From Periplaneta americana (lineage: Eukaryota > Arthropoda > Insecta > Blattodea > Blattidae), in NCBI RefSeq assembly GCF_040183065.1, contig NC_091119.1, forward strand, positions 186,317,543-186,381,542: DNA of 64,000 bases, written 5' to 3'. Shown piece by piece: positions 33,503 through 44,442 of the stretch. The notes beneath the pieces were generated by a model. That model saw nothing but the letters and a program-made list of their open reading frames with translations, was not told the DNA's origin and ran no database searches. The number at the start of each line of letters is the position of its first letter. Position 1 is the stretch's first letter. The translations under genes and the position numbers were made by a program.

Positions 33503-33990
33503 TAGATAGATGGATTTATTGAGTAATATTATACATACAGATGTTGTATTATCGTAATTTTCTCTAAAATCCAGTGCACGGGTCTTCTGACCGTACGTGC
33601 TTTGTACCTAACACAAGTCCTACTTTGTAGGTCTCACTCCCCTCAACTATGATTATTTCCAACCACTCTCTAAGAGAACATACGTATTAAAATGAAAATG
33701 GCATAACAAAACACATTATATAATATATCCTAACCTAAAACAGACATAAATGTGTATAATTGGGTAGATACCATTATCCCTTCGTCAGTTCGTATCACAA
33801 ACTTCAACAGCTGGACTTCTAATCTGTCTCGACTTCAAGAGAAACAATCCAGTCTTTTGTTCGTATTCTCTATTCCCCATGAGGTCAAGACATGCAAGCG
33901 AACTCCTATTCTGACTTAGCATCGAGGGTGGTAGATATTTTCTCCGTACTTGTTCCAATTCGACACACTGTAATAAAATATGTCTGTAGG
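33503..33990 (-). pseudogene. Zinc-knuckle LINE, 3' part, second copy
   Basis: This is the reverse complement of 26520-27030. Shared words include tccagtgcacgggtcttctg and tcgagggtggtagatatttt. Only the region downstream of the zinc knuckle is present. Confidence 0.8.
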
Positions 33991-34139
33991 AGTCAATAAC
34001 ATAAAAGCAGTAGGCCTATACTATGTCCGAAATGAAAGTAGCCAATAAAGATATGGAATAACATGTCTACATTCTCATTACATACGGTCAGTTTACTCTA
34101 AGATAGAGCAAAATTCAAACAAATTTTTTGGCTATAAAG

Positions 34140-34335
34140 TTAGTAAATTAATAAATAAATGAATAAAGGAAATAAGGAAATTAGGAAATGAATGAAGAAA
34201 TTAGGAAATTAATAATAAATAATGAAACGAATAATTAAATAAAGAAATGAATAAGTAAACAATGAATATATATAAATAGTTAATAAAATAAGTATACAAA
34301 ATAAATAAATAAACGAGTATATAAAAGAATGAATT
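34140..34335. repeat. AAAT/AATG-rich simple sequence
   Basis: Degenerate aaataa/gaaatt/gaataa words, probably a decayed LINE tail. Confidence 0.7.
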
Positions 34336-34359
34336 CCAAACAGTCATTATTAGCAATAC

Positions 34360-35440
34360 AAAACTTTGGTCTTTATTTCTAAAGCTTCATAGTTTTTTTG
34401 AATTATTAATATCTGTGAAAAGAGCTGTGTTTGATTTTTTCCTTAATTTTTGTAGACTAGTTCTACGTTGTCTAAGAATATGGGGCAATAGTTCATATTG
34501 CGATGAAATATTTAAATTACAAAAAGAATCTCTTAGAATAATCTGTCAGGAATCTTATTTAGCTCTGTGCAAGCCATTGTTTTTCAAATTAGGAGTAATG
34601 ACTATTCCAATTCTTCCTATATTTTATTTACTTTTAATTGTAAGGAAAGGCAATGATAGGCCTACCTTTATAATATAATACTCATCATAGTCATTATACC
34701 AGAAAAATGAAGATACAAGAAAGAAATTTTATCAATTTAGTGTATCTCAAAAGAATTGGTATTTTATATCGGTTACATTTTATAAGCTTAATACATTGTT
34801 TATCCTATAATAAGTACACCGTTGTGGCTGAGGGGTTACCTAGTCTAACTCCGAACCCAGCGGTCCCGGCTTCGATTCCCGGTCAGGACGAGTTGCCTGG
34901 GTGAGGTTTTTTCGAGGTTTTTCCTCACTCCTATGAATGAATATCAGGTAACTTTATCAGGCGATTGGAACCCCACTTATCTTCTCCACTTCCTTTCCTC
35001 CCCAATCATCCTTTCCTCATCATCCCGTCTCTTGTTTTCCAGATCACTCTACAGGCGGCCTCCCGAAGCTGCTGACTCTCTCGACCGGCCTCCGTGGAAT
35101 GTAGTTCAGCGATGTTGGATGGCTTCTGCAATGGCACCCGAGGCGGACCTACTCGGGGGATCCATATCGAGGGTTATCGCAATAGATCTTAATAGGTCGC
35201 AATGCTGGGCCATCCGTGGCCCCCTCAGTTAAATTCCATTACATTCCATTACCTCATAATATGAGATGTTTGCCTAATAATGTGTTTAAAAGTGAAATTC
35301 AGTCTATTTTAACACAGGGATGTCTGTATAATATTAATGATTTTTAATATACTCGTACATCTTAATATATATGTTTGACTATGCCTGCATGTTTTGTGTT
35401 TTATGGCAATAAAGCAATATCAATATCAATATCAGTATCA
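34360..35440 (+). pseudogene. CR1-like LINE remnant interrupted by a SINE
   Basis: It reads LRIWGNSSYCDEIFKLQKES, then LCKPLFFKLGVMTIPILPIF, a conserved RT tail. After the SINE (34812-35262) it resumes as HNMRCLPNNVFKSEIQSIL. The tail is ggcaataaagcaatatcaat with (ATCAAT)n at 35403-35440. The SINE split the codon run between YNK and LPHNM-like sequence. Confidence 0.78.
34812..35262 (+). mobile_element. tRNA-derived SINE with CATTC-repeat tail
   Basis: The tRNA-like head is ccgttgtggctgaggggtta, with the B box gcttcgattcccgg near 34870. A body containing gaggttttttcgaggttttt, related to the SINE at 8473, follows. The 3' end is attccattacattccattac. The 99-aa frame inside is not a gene. Confidence 0.78.
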
Positions 35441-35486
35441 ATATTTTAGCGTTTTTTTATTGTTTTCACACGTAATTACACATCTA

Positions 35487-36213
35487 CAGAATGTTTCCGA
35501 GGTGGTGTTACAAACTTTCAGGGGTGATGGCGAAGGGCACATGTATCAATTTGAGATCAGGAACCATGGTCCGGAAATGACTGAGTCGAAAGTTATAGGC
35601 AAAAATAGTTGTGTGGAAATGGAATTGTAATTTGACATCACGTGCCCTCCTTCCCTTAACCTTTCGAACAGTCGTGGAAAGATGGTATGGGCCGGATGTC
35701 TCCTACGTGGGTACTTGCACCGATACAATCTGAAAGCTTGTCTACTGTTCCCATTGGCTCATCCGTATTCGAAAATCAGGTCTGCTTATTCCGCTCTCGT
35801 GTACTCCTCCATTTCACTAGGACTGATCGACTGGACACTGCAACTTGTACACATACACTGCTGTCTACAGACGTGCATATCAGGACCGACCATGTCCGTT
35901 AAACATTACGCTATCTGCATTGCTTTAGTGTAGTTTCCTGTCCCCATCCCTCAGACAGCGCACTGAATGGAATACTGTAAGTAGACAACGTAAACAACGT
36001 GAGATTATTACAGTATGTGTAAGATGTATAGATAAATACACATACAGTAAATAAAGTGTACAGAGGAATAAAATTATTTCATTCCCACAGAACTATTTTT
36101 GCCTGTAACTTTCGACTCGATCATTTCCGGACCAGGGTTCCTTATCTCAAATTGATACATGTGCCTTCGCCATCATCCATGAAAGTTTGTAACACCACCT
36201 CGGAAACACCCTG
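35487..36213. mobile_element. mariner-type non-autonomous transposon
   Basis: It is flanked by TA (35485-35486, 36214-36215). Ends are cagaatgtttccgaggtggt and, inverted, accacctcggaaacaccctg. The inverted repeats continue about 150 bp, through gtatcaatttgagat and ttataggcaaaaatag. The CAGRRTGTTTC end resembles that of the mariner at 10088. Several 70-80-aa frames inside have no transposase motif. Confidence 0.83.
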
Positions 36214-36215
36214 TA

Positions 36216-36440
36216 TATATGTATTTATTTACACTGCAAGTGGGCAAGCACCCGGTGGCAGTGGTATACACAATTAAACAATACACAATAAAATTACAAT
36301 ACACAATTCAATTATACAATGCACAATACAGTTATATACACAATACAATAAGAATACACAATACAATTTAACACAATAATTACAATTAATAATAAAACAT
36401 AAAATAACCTAATTTTACAATACAACCTAAATATGTATAG
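36216..36440 (-). mobile_element. LINE 3' end (CCACCGGGTG signature)
   Basis: On the minus strand the sequence ends with cactgccaccgggtgcttgc then tgcagtgtaaataaa. The same signature terminates the LINE at 46575-47247 (plus) and a fragment at 39754-39830 (minus). Confidence 0.65.
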
Positions 36441-36489
36441 GTCCTACATAAGTTTCAATAGTCAAACTCTCATCTCACTCACTGTAGTG

Positions 36490-36615
36490 GCACTATGACG
36501 CATTTCACTGACACTTTAGTACACATTTCACCGACACTTTATAACACATTTCACCGACACTTTATAACACATTTCAACTGACACTATAGAACACATTTCA
36601 TTGACGCTATAAATT
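36490..36615. repeat. ~22-bp tandem repeat, about 5 units
   Basis: Unit acacatttcaccgacacttt and close variants. From 36620 to 37484 there is only AT-rich sequence with AAAT-type simple repeats (about 36950-37080) and a ggcaggcaggcagccagaca run near 37100. Confidence 0.75.
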
Positions 36616-37484
36616 ATCACTGATCGGAACTATTTACTGCACTGTAAAACCATAACTTCACTGACTCACCTCGCTTCACTGATACAACAGTTCAAATAAG
36701 ACAAATAATTACACCCTTATGCATACTTATAAACAGAACTACATTTAAGCTAAACATTTCTAGTCTTACACGCTATTTTTAAATAATTTACAATTCAAAC
36801 CAAGGGAGTAACTCGTCATGCTAAATAAATACATGTCACCTTAAAAAATATGAAATGTTAAATGTCACCTTAATTTTAATTTGCACTTTATAAACAACTT
36901 TTTAAGTTATGCTTGAATATCCTTATATTGATGTTTTAATTGGTTTTAGTAAATAAATAGAAAAATAAAGAAATTAAAAATATGAATGAATAAATTTAAA
37001 TAAATTAAATAAATAAACAAAATAAATAAATACATAAAGAAAGAAATAAGAAAGCAATCAAATAGATAAAAATAAATGAATGCATACTAAGGTACGAGGC
37101 AGGCAGGCAGCCAGACAGAGACAGATAGATAAATAACGTATACTAGTTGTTATTATTAAACATATAAAAAGGGAGGTGTTGGTGTTTAAAGCAGCTTCGC
37201 TTTTTGTATTGCTAACATCCATGAAGAAAATTATATTTTATTTATCGAATTTTCAATTTCGTTAAGTTTTAAAAACTATATTTTACTTTTTCTGGGCATT
37301 TGACACATTTATTATCGTTTTTGCACTAAATTACACGATTTTGTTGATTTTGTAATTATTGGTTTCAACACTACGAAAGGAGAACCATCCGTTGTGTTCA
37401 ATATCGCCTGTCAACAAGCTTCATTACTCGATTTTCTTCCGCTTTCTTGTTTTTAATCCCCGGAAATATTTCTAAAACCGAACA

Positions 37485-37898
37485 ATGAAAGTGGGATCCG
37501 CGTACAAAAGTTATTTGAAATCGCTAATGTGGGATACGGCATGCGTGGATACCTTAGCTCCATCCCACTTGCCATCAACTTCTAAAATCGCAAGCTCTGC
37601 AGCAGAATCTGCCGTACTTAGTAAACGTCGTAAATACATACAACTAGTAGACAATTACATCTTCATCTTCTTCGCTGTCGAAACAATAGGCTCCTGGTGT
37701 AAAGAAGTAAAATACCTAGTTTCCGAAATTGGTAGAAGTTTGGTGACTGTTACTGGAGACCCTCACTGCACCAATTATCTATGGCAACGAATAGCAATAG
37801 CCATCCAACATGGAAACGCAGCCAGCATTTTGGGAACCTTTCCAGACGCCAATTCTCTGGAGCAAGGCAAAGGTGAAGTACGAAGCCCTGTAGAATGA
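37485..37898 (+). pseudogene. Retroelement C-terminal domain fragment
   Basis: The 137-aa frame reads KRRKYIQLVDNYIFIFFAVE, then IGSWCKEVKYLVSEIGRSLV, then QRIAIAIQHGNAASILGTFP. I recognise this pattern (F.P.A.ET.G, E.G, QR.S.A.QRGNA.S.LG) as the C-terminus attached to many RT-containing retroelement polyproteins. No RT lies upstream, so it is an isolated fragment. The last ~20 residues run into a tRNA-like SINE piece (near 37925, aatcgaaccacggaccgc on plus). Confidence 0.6.
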
Positions 37899-38021
37899 AG
37901 ATAAAACTCCACTCTCGGCAAGAATCGAACCACGGACCGCTTCGTTGGAAAACACACGCACTATGTACAGAGAAATAGTGACAGACCATAAATTCAACCG
38001 TTACGAACTGTATATTTTATG

Positions 38022-39098
38022 CAGGGATATCATTTTATTTTTACTTCAATTTTTATTGTACCTGAGTTTTTTAATGTACTTCACTCCCACCCATTCTACT
38101 AATGAAGTTCAACCGTCCTCCACACAAATCCAAGACCGCATGTATTGTCATAGTAGCCTTACAGTCATAGTGAACAGTCCGTTCCAAAAATATGTTCGCG
38201 TTTTCCAGTAACGAAAGAGCTTTCAATATTGAATCATTTTCGCACAGGTACTGTCGTCCATTTGCCTACGTCGTATCCCGGTTTCCCTCACCAGCTTTTA
38301 TTCGCCAGCTAGAGGCTGGGCTGTCTTAGCTCTTTTCTGAGAACATTAATTTCTGTTAGGAATCGGACGTCTACGTAATATTATACGACTGTTTAAAAGA
38401 AATAAATAAAAGGGCCTCGTTAAGTAATTACCTGTCACGTGATTTCCTCCCTGTCTACGACCCTACGACATAACCACTTGGACGGACAGTAGATAGAATG
38501 TCTGAGTAATTTTATCTTTTCGGATCGGGTAGAAGTGAAGATTGAATTTACAGTACGTAAGGTACTCTTTTATAGATTAGGTACAGAATTATTTCAACAT
38601 GAGTTACTGGTACGAAGAACGAAACTGGTAATTGGGATTAGGTACAATAGTCTATAGTGCGATAATATGCACATTAGAACTGAACCCTGTATCGAAATGA
38701 ACGGCCAACATTTAAAAAATGTGTTTAAATATCCATATTATGATTATTTTTTAATTTAACTTCATTCTCTATATTGTATGCTAATGTGCTGTAGACAGTA
38801 TAATATACACTGCATAATGAATACGTCCACATGGACAGCTCAGTTCGTGAATAAAAACACTCATTGTTAATAACTTACTGTACTGTATTTTGATTAAACA
38901 AAAACCTAATGAAAATGATCAAACTCAAAAGCGTAATATTTCCTAGTTTACGTAAATGGGTGAACTATTTTTCTTCCCTCCTATACCTAGTAAAGTGATT
39001 TGTTTGTATATTACACCAGTATCATCGATCTCCAGTCGTGGAAGAGGTATAGCCAAGTTAATATTAAAAATGTTAGTAAAAATAAAATGATGTCCCTG
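38022..39098. mobile_element. TA-type DNA transposon, copy 1
   Basis: Ends are cagggatatcattttatttt and, inverted, aaaataaaatgatgtccctg. TA follows the right end; the left TA has mutated to TG. The whole 1077 bp aligns inverted with 53103-54203. No ORF above 60 aa fits a transposase, so it is non-autonomous. The two copies share the internal blocks ggacggacagtagatag and ctcctatacctagtaaagtg. Confidence 0.85.
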
Positions 39099-40769
39099 TA
39101 TAAATTATATTGTATTTACTGTAAGGTCTCAATAAAATTACTATTGTGAAATAGTAACAAAACGAATTTAAAATCTTTTTCTATTTTCTTCTACCTCAAA
39201 AACTTTAATTACCCTTGTTGCTACGTACTATAAAGGTGGAACCTGTTTCTAAGAAGATTATATGTGGCACAGTTTAAAGGAGAAAAACCTTACAAAAGAC
39301 GACGTAAGTACAGCGGGAGGTTCAGAATCCTCCAAGCGTCAAATCCCCATTCCATAAGCCGTGTAGTAGAGCGTCTACACACGTTGTGTTACCTGGACCC
39401 TATCTGCTGCCACGTAACTGTTAAGACCCGTGCAAATGGAAGTTCTCTTACAACGACGTGTTATCAAATGCAGGGGTGCCCAGACATTTGCATGCATACG
39501 TGCTATTCCATCTCAAATCGACCGAAAGACCTTGCAATTTTTAAATACAATGAAACTTTTTCTGTCCGTAGACAACTATGATACAATGCTTTGTGCTAAG
39601 TTTGAGGCATCAGAACTTCATAGTGTTTAAATTAAAAATATTTTAATTTATCGTATTTTCATAAAATTAGCAACTTTAAACAGTTGTGGCTCCGAAACCC
39701 TTTCACCCAATGATCAAAATCATGGTTTATATTGATACTGAAACATATGTATGTATGTATGTATGTATGTATTCACACTGCAATGGGTATATACCCGGTG
39801 GCAGTGGTAACTAGTTACAGTCAATAAAGTTTATATTGACATGTAAACAGTTTTTCTTACATTTTATGGAAATGGAGAAATTTAGATTTTTCTTAATTAA
39901 GACAACTTTGCCCACGAAAAAATATGTTTAAAATATATGGTTAGATTTTTCATTGAAAGTACAAATAAACACGTATTTTTTACTGGTGCAACGTTAATAA
40001 GAAAGTAGTGAAAAATCAAATAAAGATAAACAGTACGCGCGTGAGCTAACCAGCTGACTTTGAGGCGGGAGCTAGCCTAGGCAAGCAAGGCCAGGAGACA
40101 TAAACACGTGATGTTTCGTCTAGTAGCGCATAGCTGGGCTAGCTTTAGCACAGGTTTTCATAAACACAGGAGTAAAATGACGCCCAAAGCTCGCTTATCT
40201 TCATCTCTCGGCCAGTGCTTGCTGTGTTGCGCCTTTCAAGTCTAAGCGTGTGAAAATAATTTATTTATTATCCCCGAAAGTTATTGCCGTGACACTAAGC
40301 AAACAATCCCGAATCCCTCTTAATATAATTCAAGGTATTTACTCAATATTTTTTTACATTTTAACAAATGGGCAAAAAGCCTAAAAATAAGTAAAATCAG
40401 ATTATCTGTCTCTCTGTATACAATAAAAACAAGGATTACTTCTTATCATAACCTACCAAATGTCAGCTTCAAAATGAGCTCTTGGTCAATGTTCTGCAGT
40501 AAATGGTACAAGAATTCTGAGCGCTGAAAAAGGACTGTTTTTATAAAATACGCTAAATTTGTCGCTCAACAATACGAAAACCGTTTGACTTTCGATAGCA
40601 TATTTTTGCAAAAGCACTCTGCTCAGCACCTTGTATAAATAGGGAAAAATTAGAGTATAGAAAATGCGAGATTTTATACTGATCGATTTCATATGGAATA
40701 GCCCATACGGATCATGTATGATAAAACACGAATTTATAAAAATCAATAAAAGGTAACCGAGATCATTTA
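39099..40769. other. Mostly unassigned; short LINE 3' end inside
   Basis: A (ATGT)n run and the cccggtggcagtggtaacta end (39747-39830, minus-strand LINE tail) are recognisable. The 105-aa frame 39264-39581 and the 86-aa minus frame 40746-40486 have no motif I recognise. GC rises at 40030-40210 (gaggcgggagctagcctag), but I see no ORF there. Confidence 0.4.
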
Positions 40770-41250
40770 GTAGTGGCGTAAAACAAGATTCCCCTTTATC
40801 AAACTCTCTTTTTAATTTGTTTATACAGGATGAACAGAAAGTAATGTCATTAATTTCTGGGGGTTATTCTTTGAGATACTTCAAGCAAAAATGTTTAATA
40901 CAAATTTGCTCGTTTTTTCTTCCTTTTTTGAGAAAAAAAATCTTATGAAACATTTCATAGCGTATTTTGGAAATCGTATTGAATTAATTCCCAATATGCT
41001 TAATTAATTTAAGAGAGCAGAGTATTATGAAAATAGATGATTGAAAGAATTTTAGTTTTGTCCTTTAAATGTGCAGGAATTTGATCCGAACAAATGTAAG
41101 TTTTCATTCGGCAAAGGAATTTTAAAACGTGATGCAATCTGACAACGCTGTAAAGATTATTGCCTGAAGAGATACAGCTCGCGTATGCGAGGAATGAGTT
41201 AGATAAAGAGAAATGTAAACATAACACAATTGTTTTTAAAGATGGTTAGG
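40770..41250 (+). pseudogene. RT fragment followed by a mariner-like terminus
   Basis: 40770-40825 reads SGVKQDSPLSNSLFNLF, the RT motif between palm A and YADD of a LINE. It breaks at a TA followed by caggatgaacagaaagtaat, a mariner-type end for which no partner is visible. Sequence at 41075-41145 recurs at 6081-6150. Confidence 0.55.
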
Positions 41251-41388
41251 GAGATTTGTTTTCTTGTATGTAAGTTTATCGCACTACGTCGAAAAATTAA
41301 AGTTGGAGGGAAGTATTTCTAATTCGCTGAGAAGTACGACAAACAGGTTTTTTAATCATTAATTAGATTTGAATAAGATAAAATACAG

Positions 41389-41709
41389 GGGGCTACTACC
41401 TGAAAGCTAGATTTGTATAATACATTCGATACTGGAGATACGTTAACAGAAAGCCACAATTTAAAGTCACACAAGTATTGTGTGCACTCACAGTTGAGTT
41501 CTGGCGTCTTGTCAGCTCATGTGAGTTGTGTGGATATAAAAGGAAAAATTGTGACGGTGTCGTGTATAGTTCCTGGGGTAGCTCAGTCGGTAGAGCGTTC
41601 GCGCGCTAAGCGAAGGGTCCCGGGATCGATACCCGGCTCCGGAACACTTTTTCCTTGAAATTATTCAAACCTGCTTTACAGGGAGCTACTACTTGAAAGC
41701 TAGACTTGT
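41389..41709 (+). mobile_element. tRNA-bearing retroposon with terminal direct repeats
   Basis: This 321-bp unit is flanked by a perfect 14-bp target duplication, aagataaaatacag (41375-41388 and 41710-41723). Its two ends are direct repeats of about 30 bp (ggggctactacctgaaagct and gggagctactacttgaaagc). Between them lies a tRNA-like cloverleaf at 41569-41645. No ORF longer than 80 aa. The layout is that of a miniature terminal-repeat element rather than an ordinary SINE, whose tRNA part would lie at the 5' end. Confidence 0.75.
41569..41645 (+). other. tRNA-like sequence (anticodon position reads GCT)
   Basis: A 77-nt cloverleaf: acceptor gttcctg/ccggaac with one mismatch, D arm gctcagtcggtagagc, anticodon stem ttcgc/gcgaa with loop gcgctaa, and T stem ccggg/cccgg with loop atcgata. 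Position 33 is C, not U. It also lacks the long variable arm expected for tRNA-Ser(GCU), so I regard it as a repeat-borne tRNA-like sequence rather than a working tRNA gene. Confidence 0.7.
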
Positions 41710-42114
41710 AAGATAAAATACAGTTTTATTAATGTCTGTTTTCACCGAATATTTAATTAGAATTAAATAAAAATGTTTGAAAATTTTTTTTTGTTCCTTA
41801 CTTTAACGTAAAAACGTATTTTTTCTTTAGAGTTTTTAATGTTTTAACATTATAACGTGAAATAAGCATAATAATTATTGTTTACGAACTCTAGAAAATT
41901 CAATCGAAATGGGAGTGTACAGATATTTGTTAATCTTTTCACTTTAATTTGAAATAAGTGTGTCTTATTGTCTGTGTTTTCTGAACAATTAATTAAAATT
42001 TGGTTCTAGAGTTTATTTTCAATTTTCCAAGATTTTCTTTTACGTGAAATGGGTTTGTTCATTCTTCGTTCTCTTACACAGTTTAAATACAAAAATGAAA
42101 CGGTATATCATCTG

Positions 42115-42330
42115 TATTTTTTCTTGTTTGTTGTTTAGTCAACTGTCCGAAGACAGGACTGAATCTCACAAGTGATACCAAGAAGGCACCACTTATGAGG
42201 CAATTACATCAGGAGATAATGTTGTAGGGTGGCCTTTCCTTTCCCCCTCCATTGCATACATCGCCGACTAGCTACATATTAAACTAGTCAGACTTCAGAA
42301 TCAGATACATACATACAATTGTCCTTTCTC
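42115..42330 (+). mobile_element. Dispersed retroelement 3' segment
   Basis: The sequence ccgaagacaggactgaatct, then aggagataatgttgtagggt, then catcgccgactagctacata is a repeat I associate with Blattodea/Orthoptera genomes. A second copy lies inverted at 43832-44005. Confidence 0.55.
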
Positions 42331-42415
42331 TGACACATATGGTCAAGCGAGACGTACTGACTGATAATAGATGTACAGTAGCGGCAAAAAAAAAAAAAAA
42401 ACCGGACCGTTCCTT

Positions 42416-42610
42416 GTAGCTGATTTCAGAGCCTTGTTTACTCCAGAGCCACGATAGACTGGTAACTAAGACTTTCGTGGTTCGAATCCTGCCTGGGAAG
42501 AAAACTTTTTTTTTTGTTCCTTGTTAAAATTTATTCCCAATACTTTTCGATTGGAGCGACATTTTACTACTTAATTAACTTATTATTCCCAGAACATGAA
42601 TTTACCAATT
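42416..42610 (+). mobile_element. tRNA-derived SINE
   Basis: The head reads ccagagccacgatagactgg then cgtggttcgaatcctgcctg (B box). A T-rich run follows, then cccaatacttttcgattgg and cagaacatgaattt. The split copy at 17031-17505 has the same order. Confidence 0.7.
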
Positions 42611-42795
42611 TATTTTCTAATGGCTTTCGAAATGGGCTACGTCAGCAGTCGAAACTACAACAATTTCAATAGATTACTCGCTATCTTGTGAATGCGGGCG
42701 TGGCATGCGCAGTGGCTCATTTCGGGGACTTTGATTATTCCGTCAGTCCGGTGTTTTTTGCCACTATACATGTTAACCAGAACTTCAATCAGAGG

Positions 42796-42798
<3 letters not shown>

Positions 42799-42831
<33 letters not shown>

Positions 42832-43434
42832 TTATAAATGACACTCGGAAGGAAATTAAACGCAGAATAAATATGGGAAATGCGTGTTATTATTCGGCTG
42901 AGAAGCTCTTATCATCCAGTCTTCTGTCAAAAAATCTGAAAGTTAGAATTTATAAAACAGTTATATTACCGGTTCTTCTGTATGGTTGTGAAACTTGGAC
43001 TCTCACTCTGAGAGAGGAACATAGGTTAAGGGTGTTTGAGAATATGGTGCTTAGGAAAATATTTGGGGCTAAGCGGGATGAAGTTACAGGAGTATGGAGA
43101 AAGTTACACAACGCAGAACTGCACGCATTGTATTCTTCTCCTGACATAATTAGGAACATTAAATCCAGACGTTTGAGATGGGCAGGACATGTAGCACGTA
43201 TGGGCGAATCCAGAAATGCATATAGAGTGTTAGTTGGGAAACCGGAGGGCAAAAGACCTTTAGGGAGGCCGAGACGTAGATGGGAGGATAATATTAAAAT
43301 GGATTTGAGGGAGGTGGGATATGATGATAGAGACTGGATTGGTCTCGCACAGGATAGGGACCGATGGCGGGCCTATGTGAGGGCGGCAATGAACCTTCGG
43401 GTTCCTTAAAAGCCAGTAAGTAAGTAAGTAAGTA
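42799..43434 (+). pseudogene. Family A LINE copy (3' 600 bp) after an (ATT)n tract
   Basis: The C-terminal 178 codons (42873-43409) are open from MGNACYYSAEKLL to MNLRVP, with YGCETWTLTLREEHR, GHVARMGESRNAY and LGRPRRRWEDNIKMDL. The frame is truncated before the RT catalytic box. The 3' tail is (AAGT)n at 43411-43434. The upstream (ATT)n at 42799-42830 directly abuts the truncation point. Confidence 0.88.
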
Positions 43435-43435
43435 T

Positions 43436-43500
43436 TGGAATCCCCTCCTGAGCATGAGTGTTATTCATTCAGGAGTGGACTAGTTCATATTATAATTAAC
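43436..43500 (+). mobile_element. LINE 3' hairpin fragment
   Basis: ggaatcccctcctgagcatg pairs loosely with a following cattcaggagtggactag, as in the LINE end at 15296. Confidence 0.5.
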
Positions 43501-43502
43501 GT

Positions 43503-43735
43503 CGACCTTGTTGGCGAGGTGGTATAGCGCTGGCCTTCTATGTCCAAGGTTGCGGGTTCGATCCCTGGCCAGGTCGATGGCATTTAACTGTGCTTAAATG
43601 CGACAGGCTCATGTCAGTAGGTTTACTGGCATGTAAAAGAACTCCTGCGGGACAAAAGTCCGGCACATCCGGCGACGCTAATTTGACCTCGGCAGTTGCG
43701 AGAGTAATTAAATAAATAATATTTATATTACATTA
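43503..43735 (+). mobile_element. tRNA-derived SINE with conserved core
   Basis: The head reads ttggcgaggtggtatagcgc then gcgggttcgatccctggcca (A and B boxes). The core reads aaagaactcctgcgggacaa then ccggcacatccggcgacgc, which I recall from several insect genomes. The tail is gagagtaattaaataaataa. Confidence 0.85.
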
Positions 43736-43831
43736 ACTTGTATTCGTTTGAATCTTACTAGGAGTAAAATAAATAAATAGATAAATGAATGAATAAATAA
43801 GTGATTAAATGAATAAATAAATAAATCTCAA

Positions 43832-44005
43832 GCCTGATTAGTGCAACATCTAGCTAATCGGCGATGTTTGCAATGCAGGAGGAAAGAAACTCGCCACTCT
43901 ACCCCATTATCTCCTGGCGTAGTTGCTAGTTGCATCATAAGTGGTACTTTTGCTATCACTTGTGAGGTTCAGACCTGTCTTCGGCCAGTTGACAGTTTAA
44001 AAATA
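43832..44005 (-). mobile_element. Dispersed retroelement 3' segment, inverted copy
   Basis: Reverse complement of the repeat at 42115-42330 (ccgaagacaggtctgaacct, then aggagataatggggtagagt). Confidence 0.55.
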
Positions 44006-44442
44006 ATGTAAGTTACATGGCAATGACTTTCAACAGGCCAGGTGAAGGGGTTGTTAAGAGCAACACAACTGAATATGTACGCCCTGCTGATTGCAGCGTT
44101 GAACAATCTCATAAATCATGCATTTTAAAATGCACGTTTTTATGCAAAACTGTGCAAAACATAGTAAAATAATGTGACATTTTAGTTGCTTTTACTTAAG
44201 GAATCGTTCATCAGACTTAATGATATTACTTACGGTTCACCTGTAAAGATAACGTAGTCAGAGTTAGGAAAATTAATGTGAAAGGAGGAGTTAATTTTGC
44301 AGGAACAATAATTAAAACTATGATGTTCGCATGCGATCAATGTCAGTTTAAATTCTCAATATCATTGTCCTTTGTTAGTTGTACTAATATTTGATTAGAT
44401 TTCGTGCAGTGTCTAATTTCACTGGAATAGCTCCTGAAATAC

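Noticed and set aside
35682-36277. 70-83-aa frames in 35.6-36.3 kb
   Set aside because: They lie in a non-autonomous mariner-type element and show no transposase residues.
39264-39630. 105-aa frame as a conserved gene
   Set aside because: No recognisable domain, no splice or promoter support; left as unassigned sequence.
41569-41645. Genuine tRNA gene
   Set aside because: C at position 33, wrong variable arm for the apparent anticodon, an acceptor mismatch, and its position inside a duplicated retroposon argue for a repeat-borne copy.
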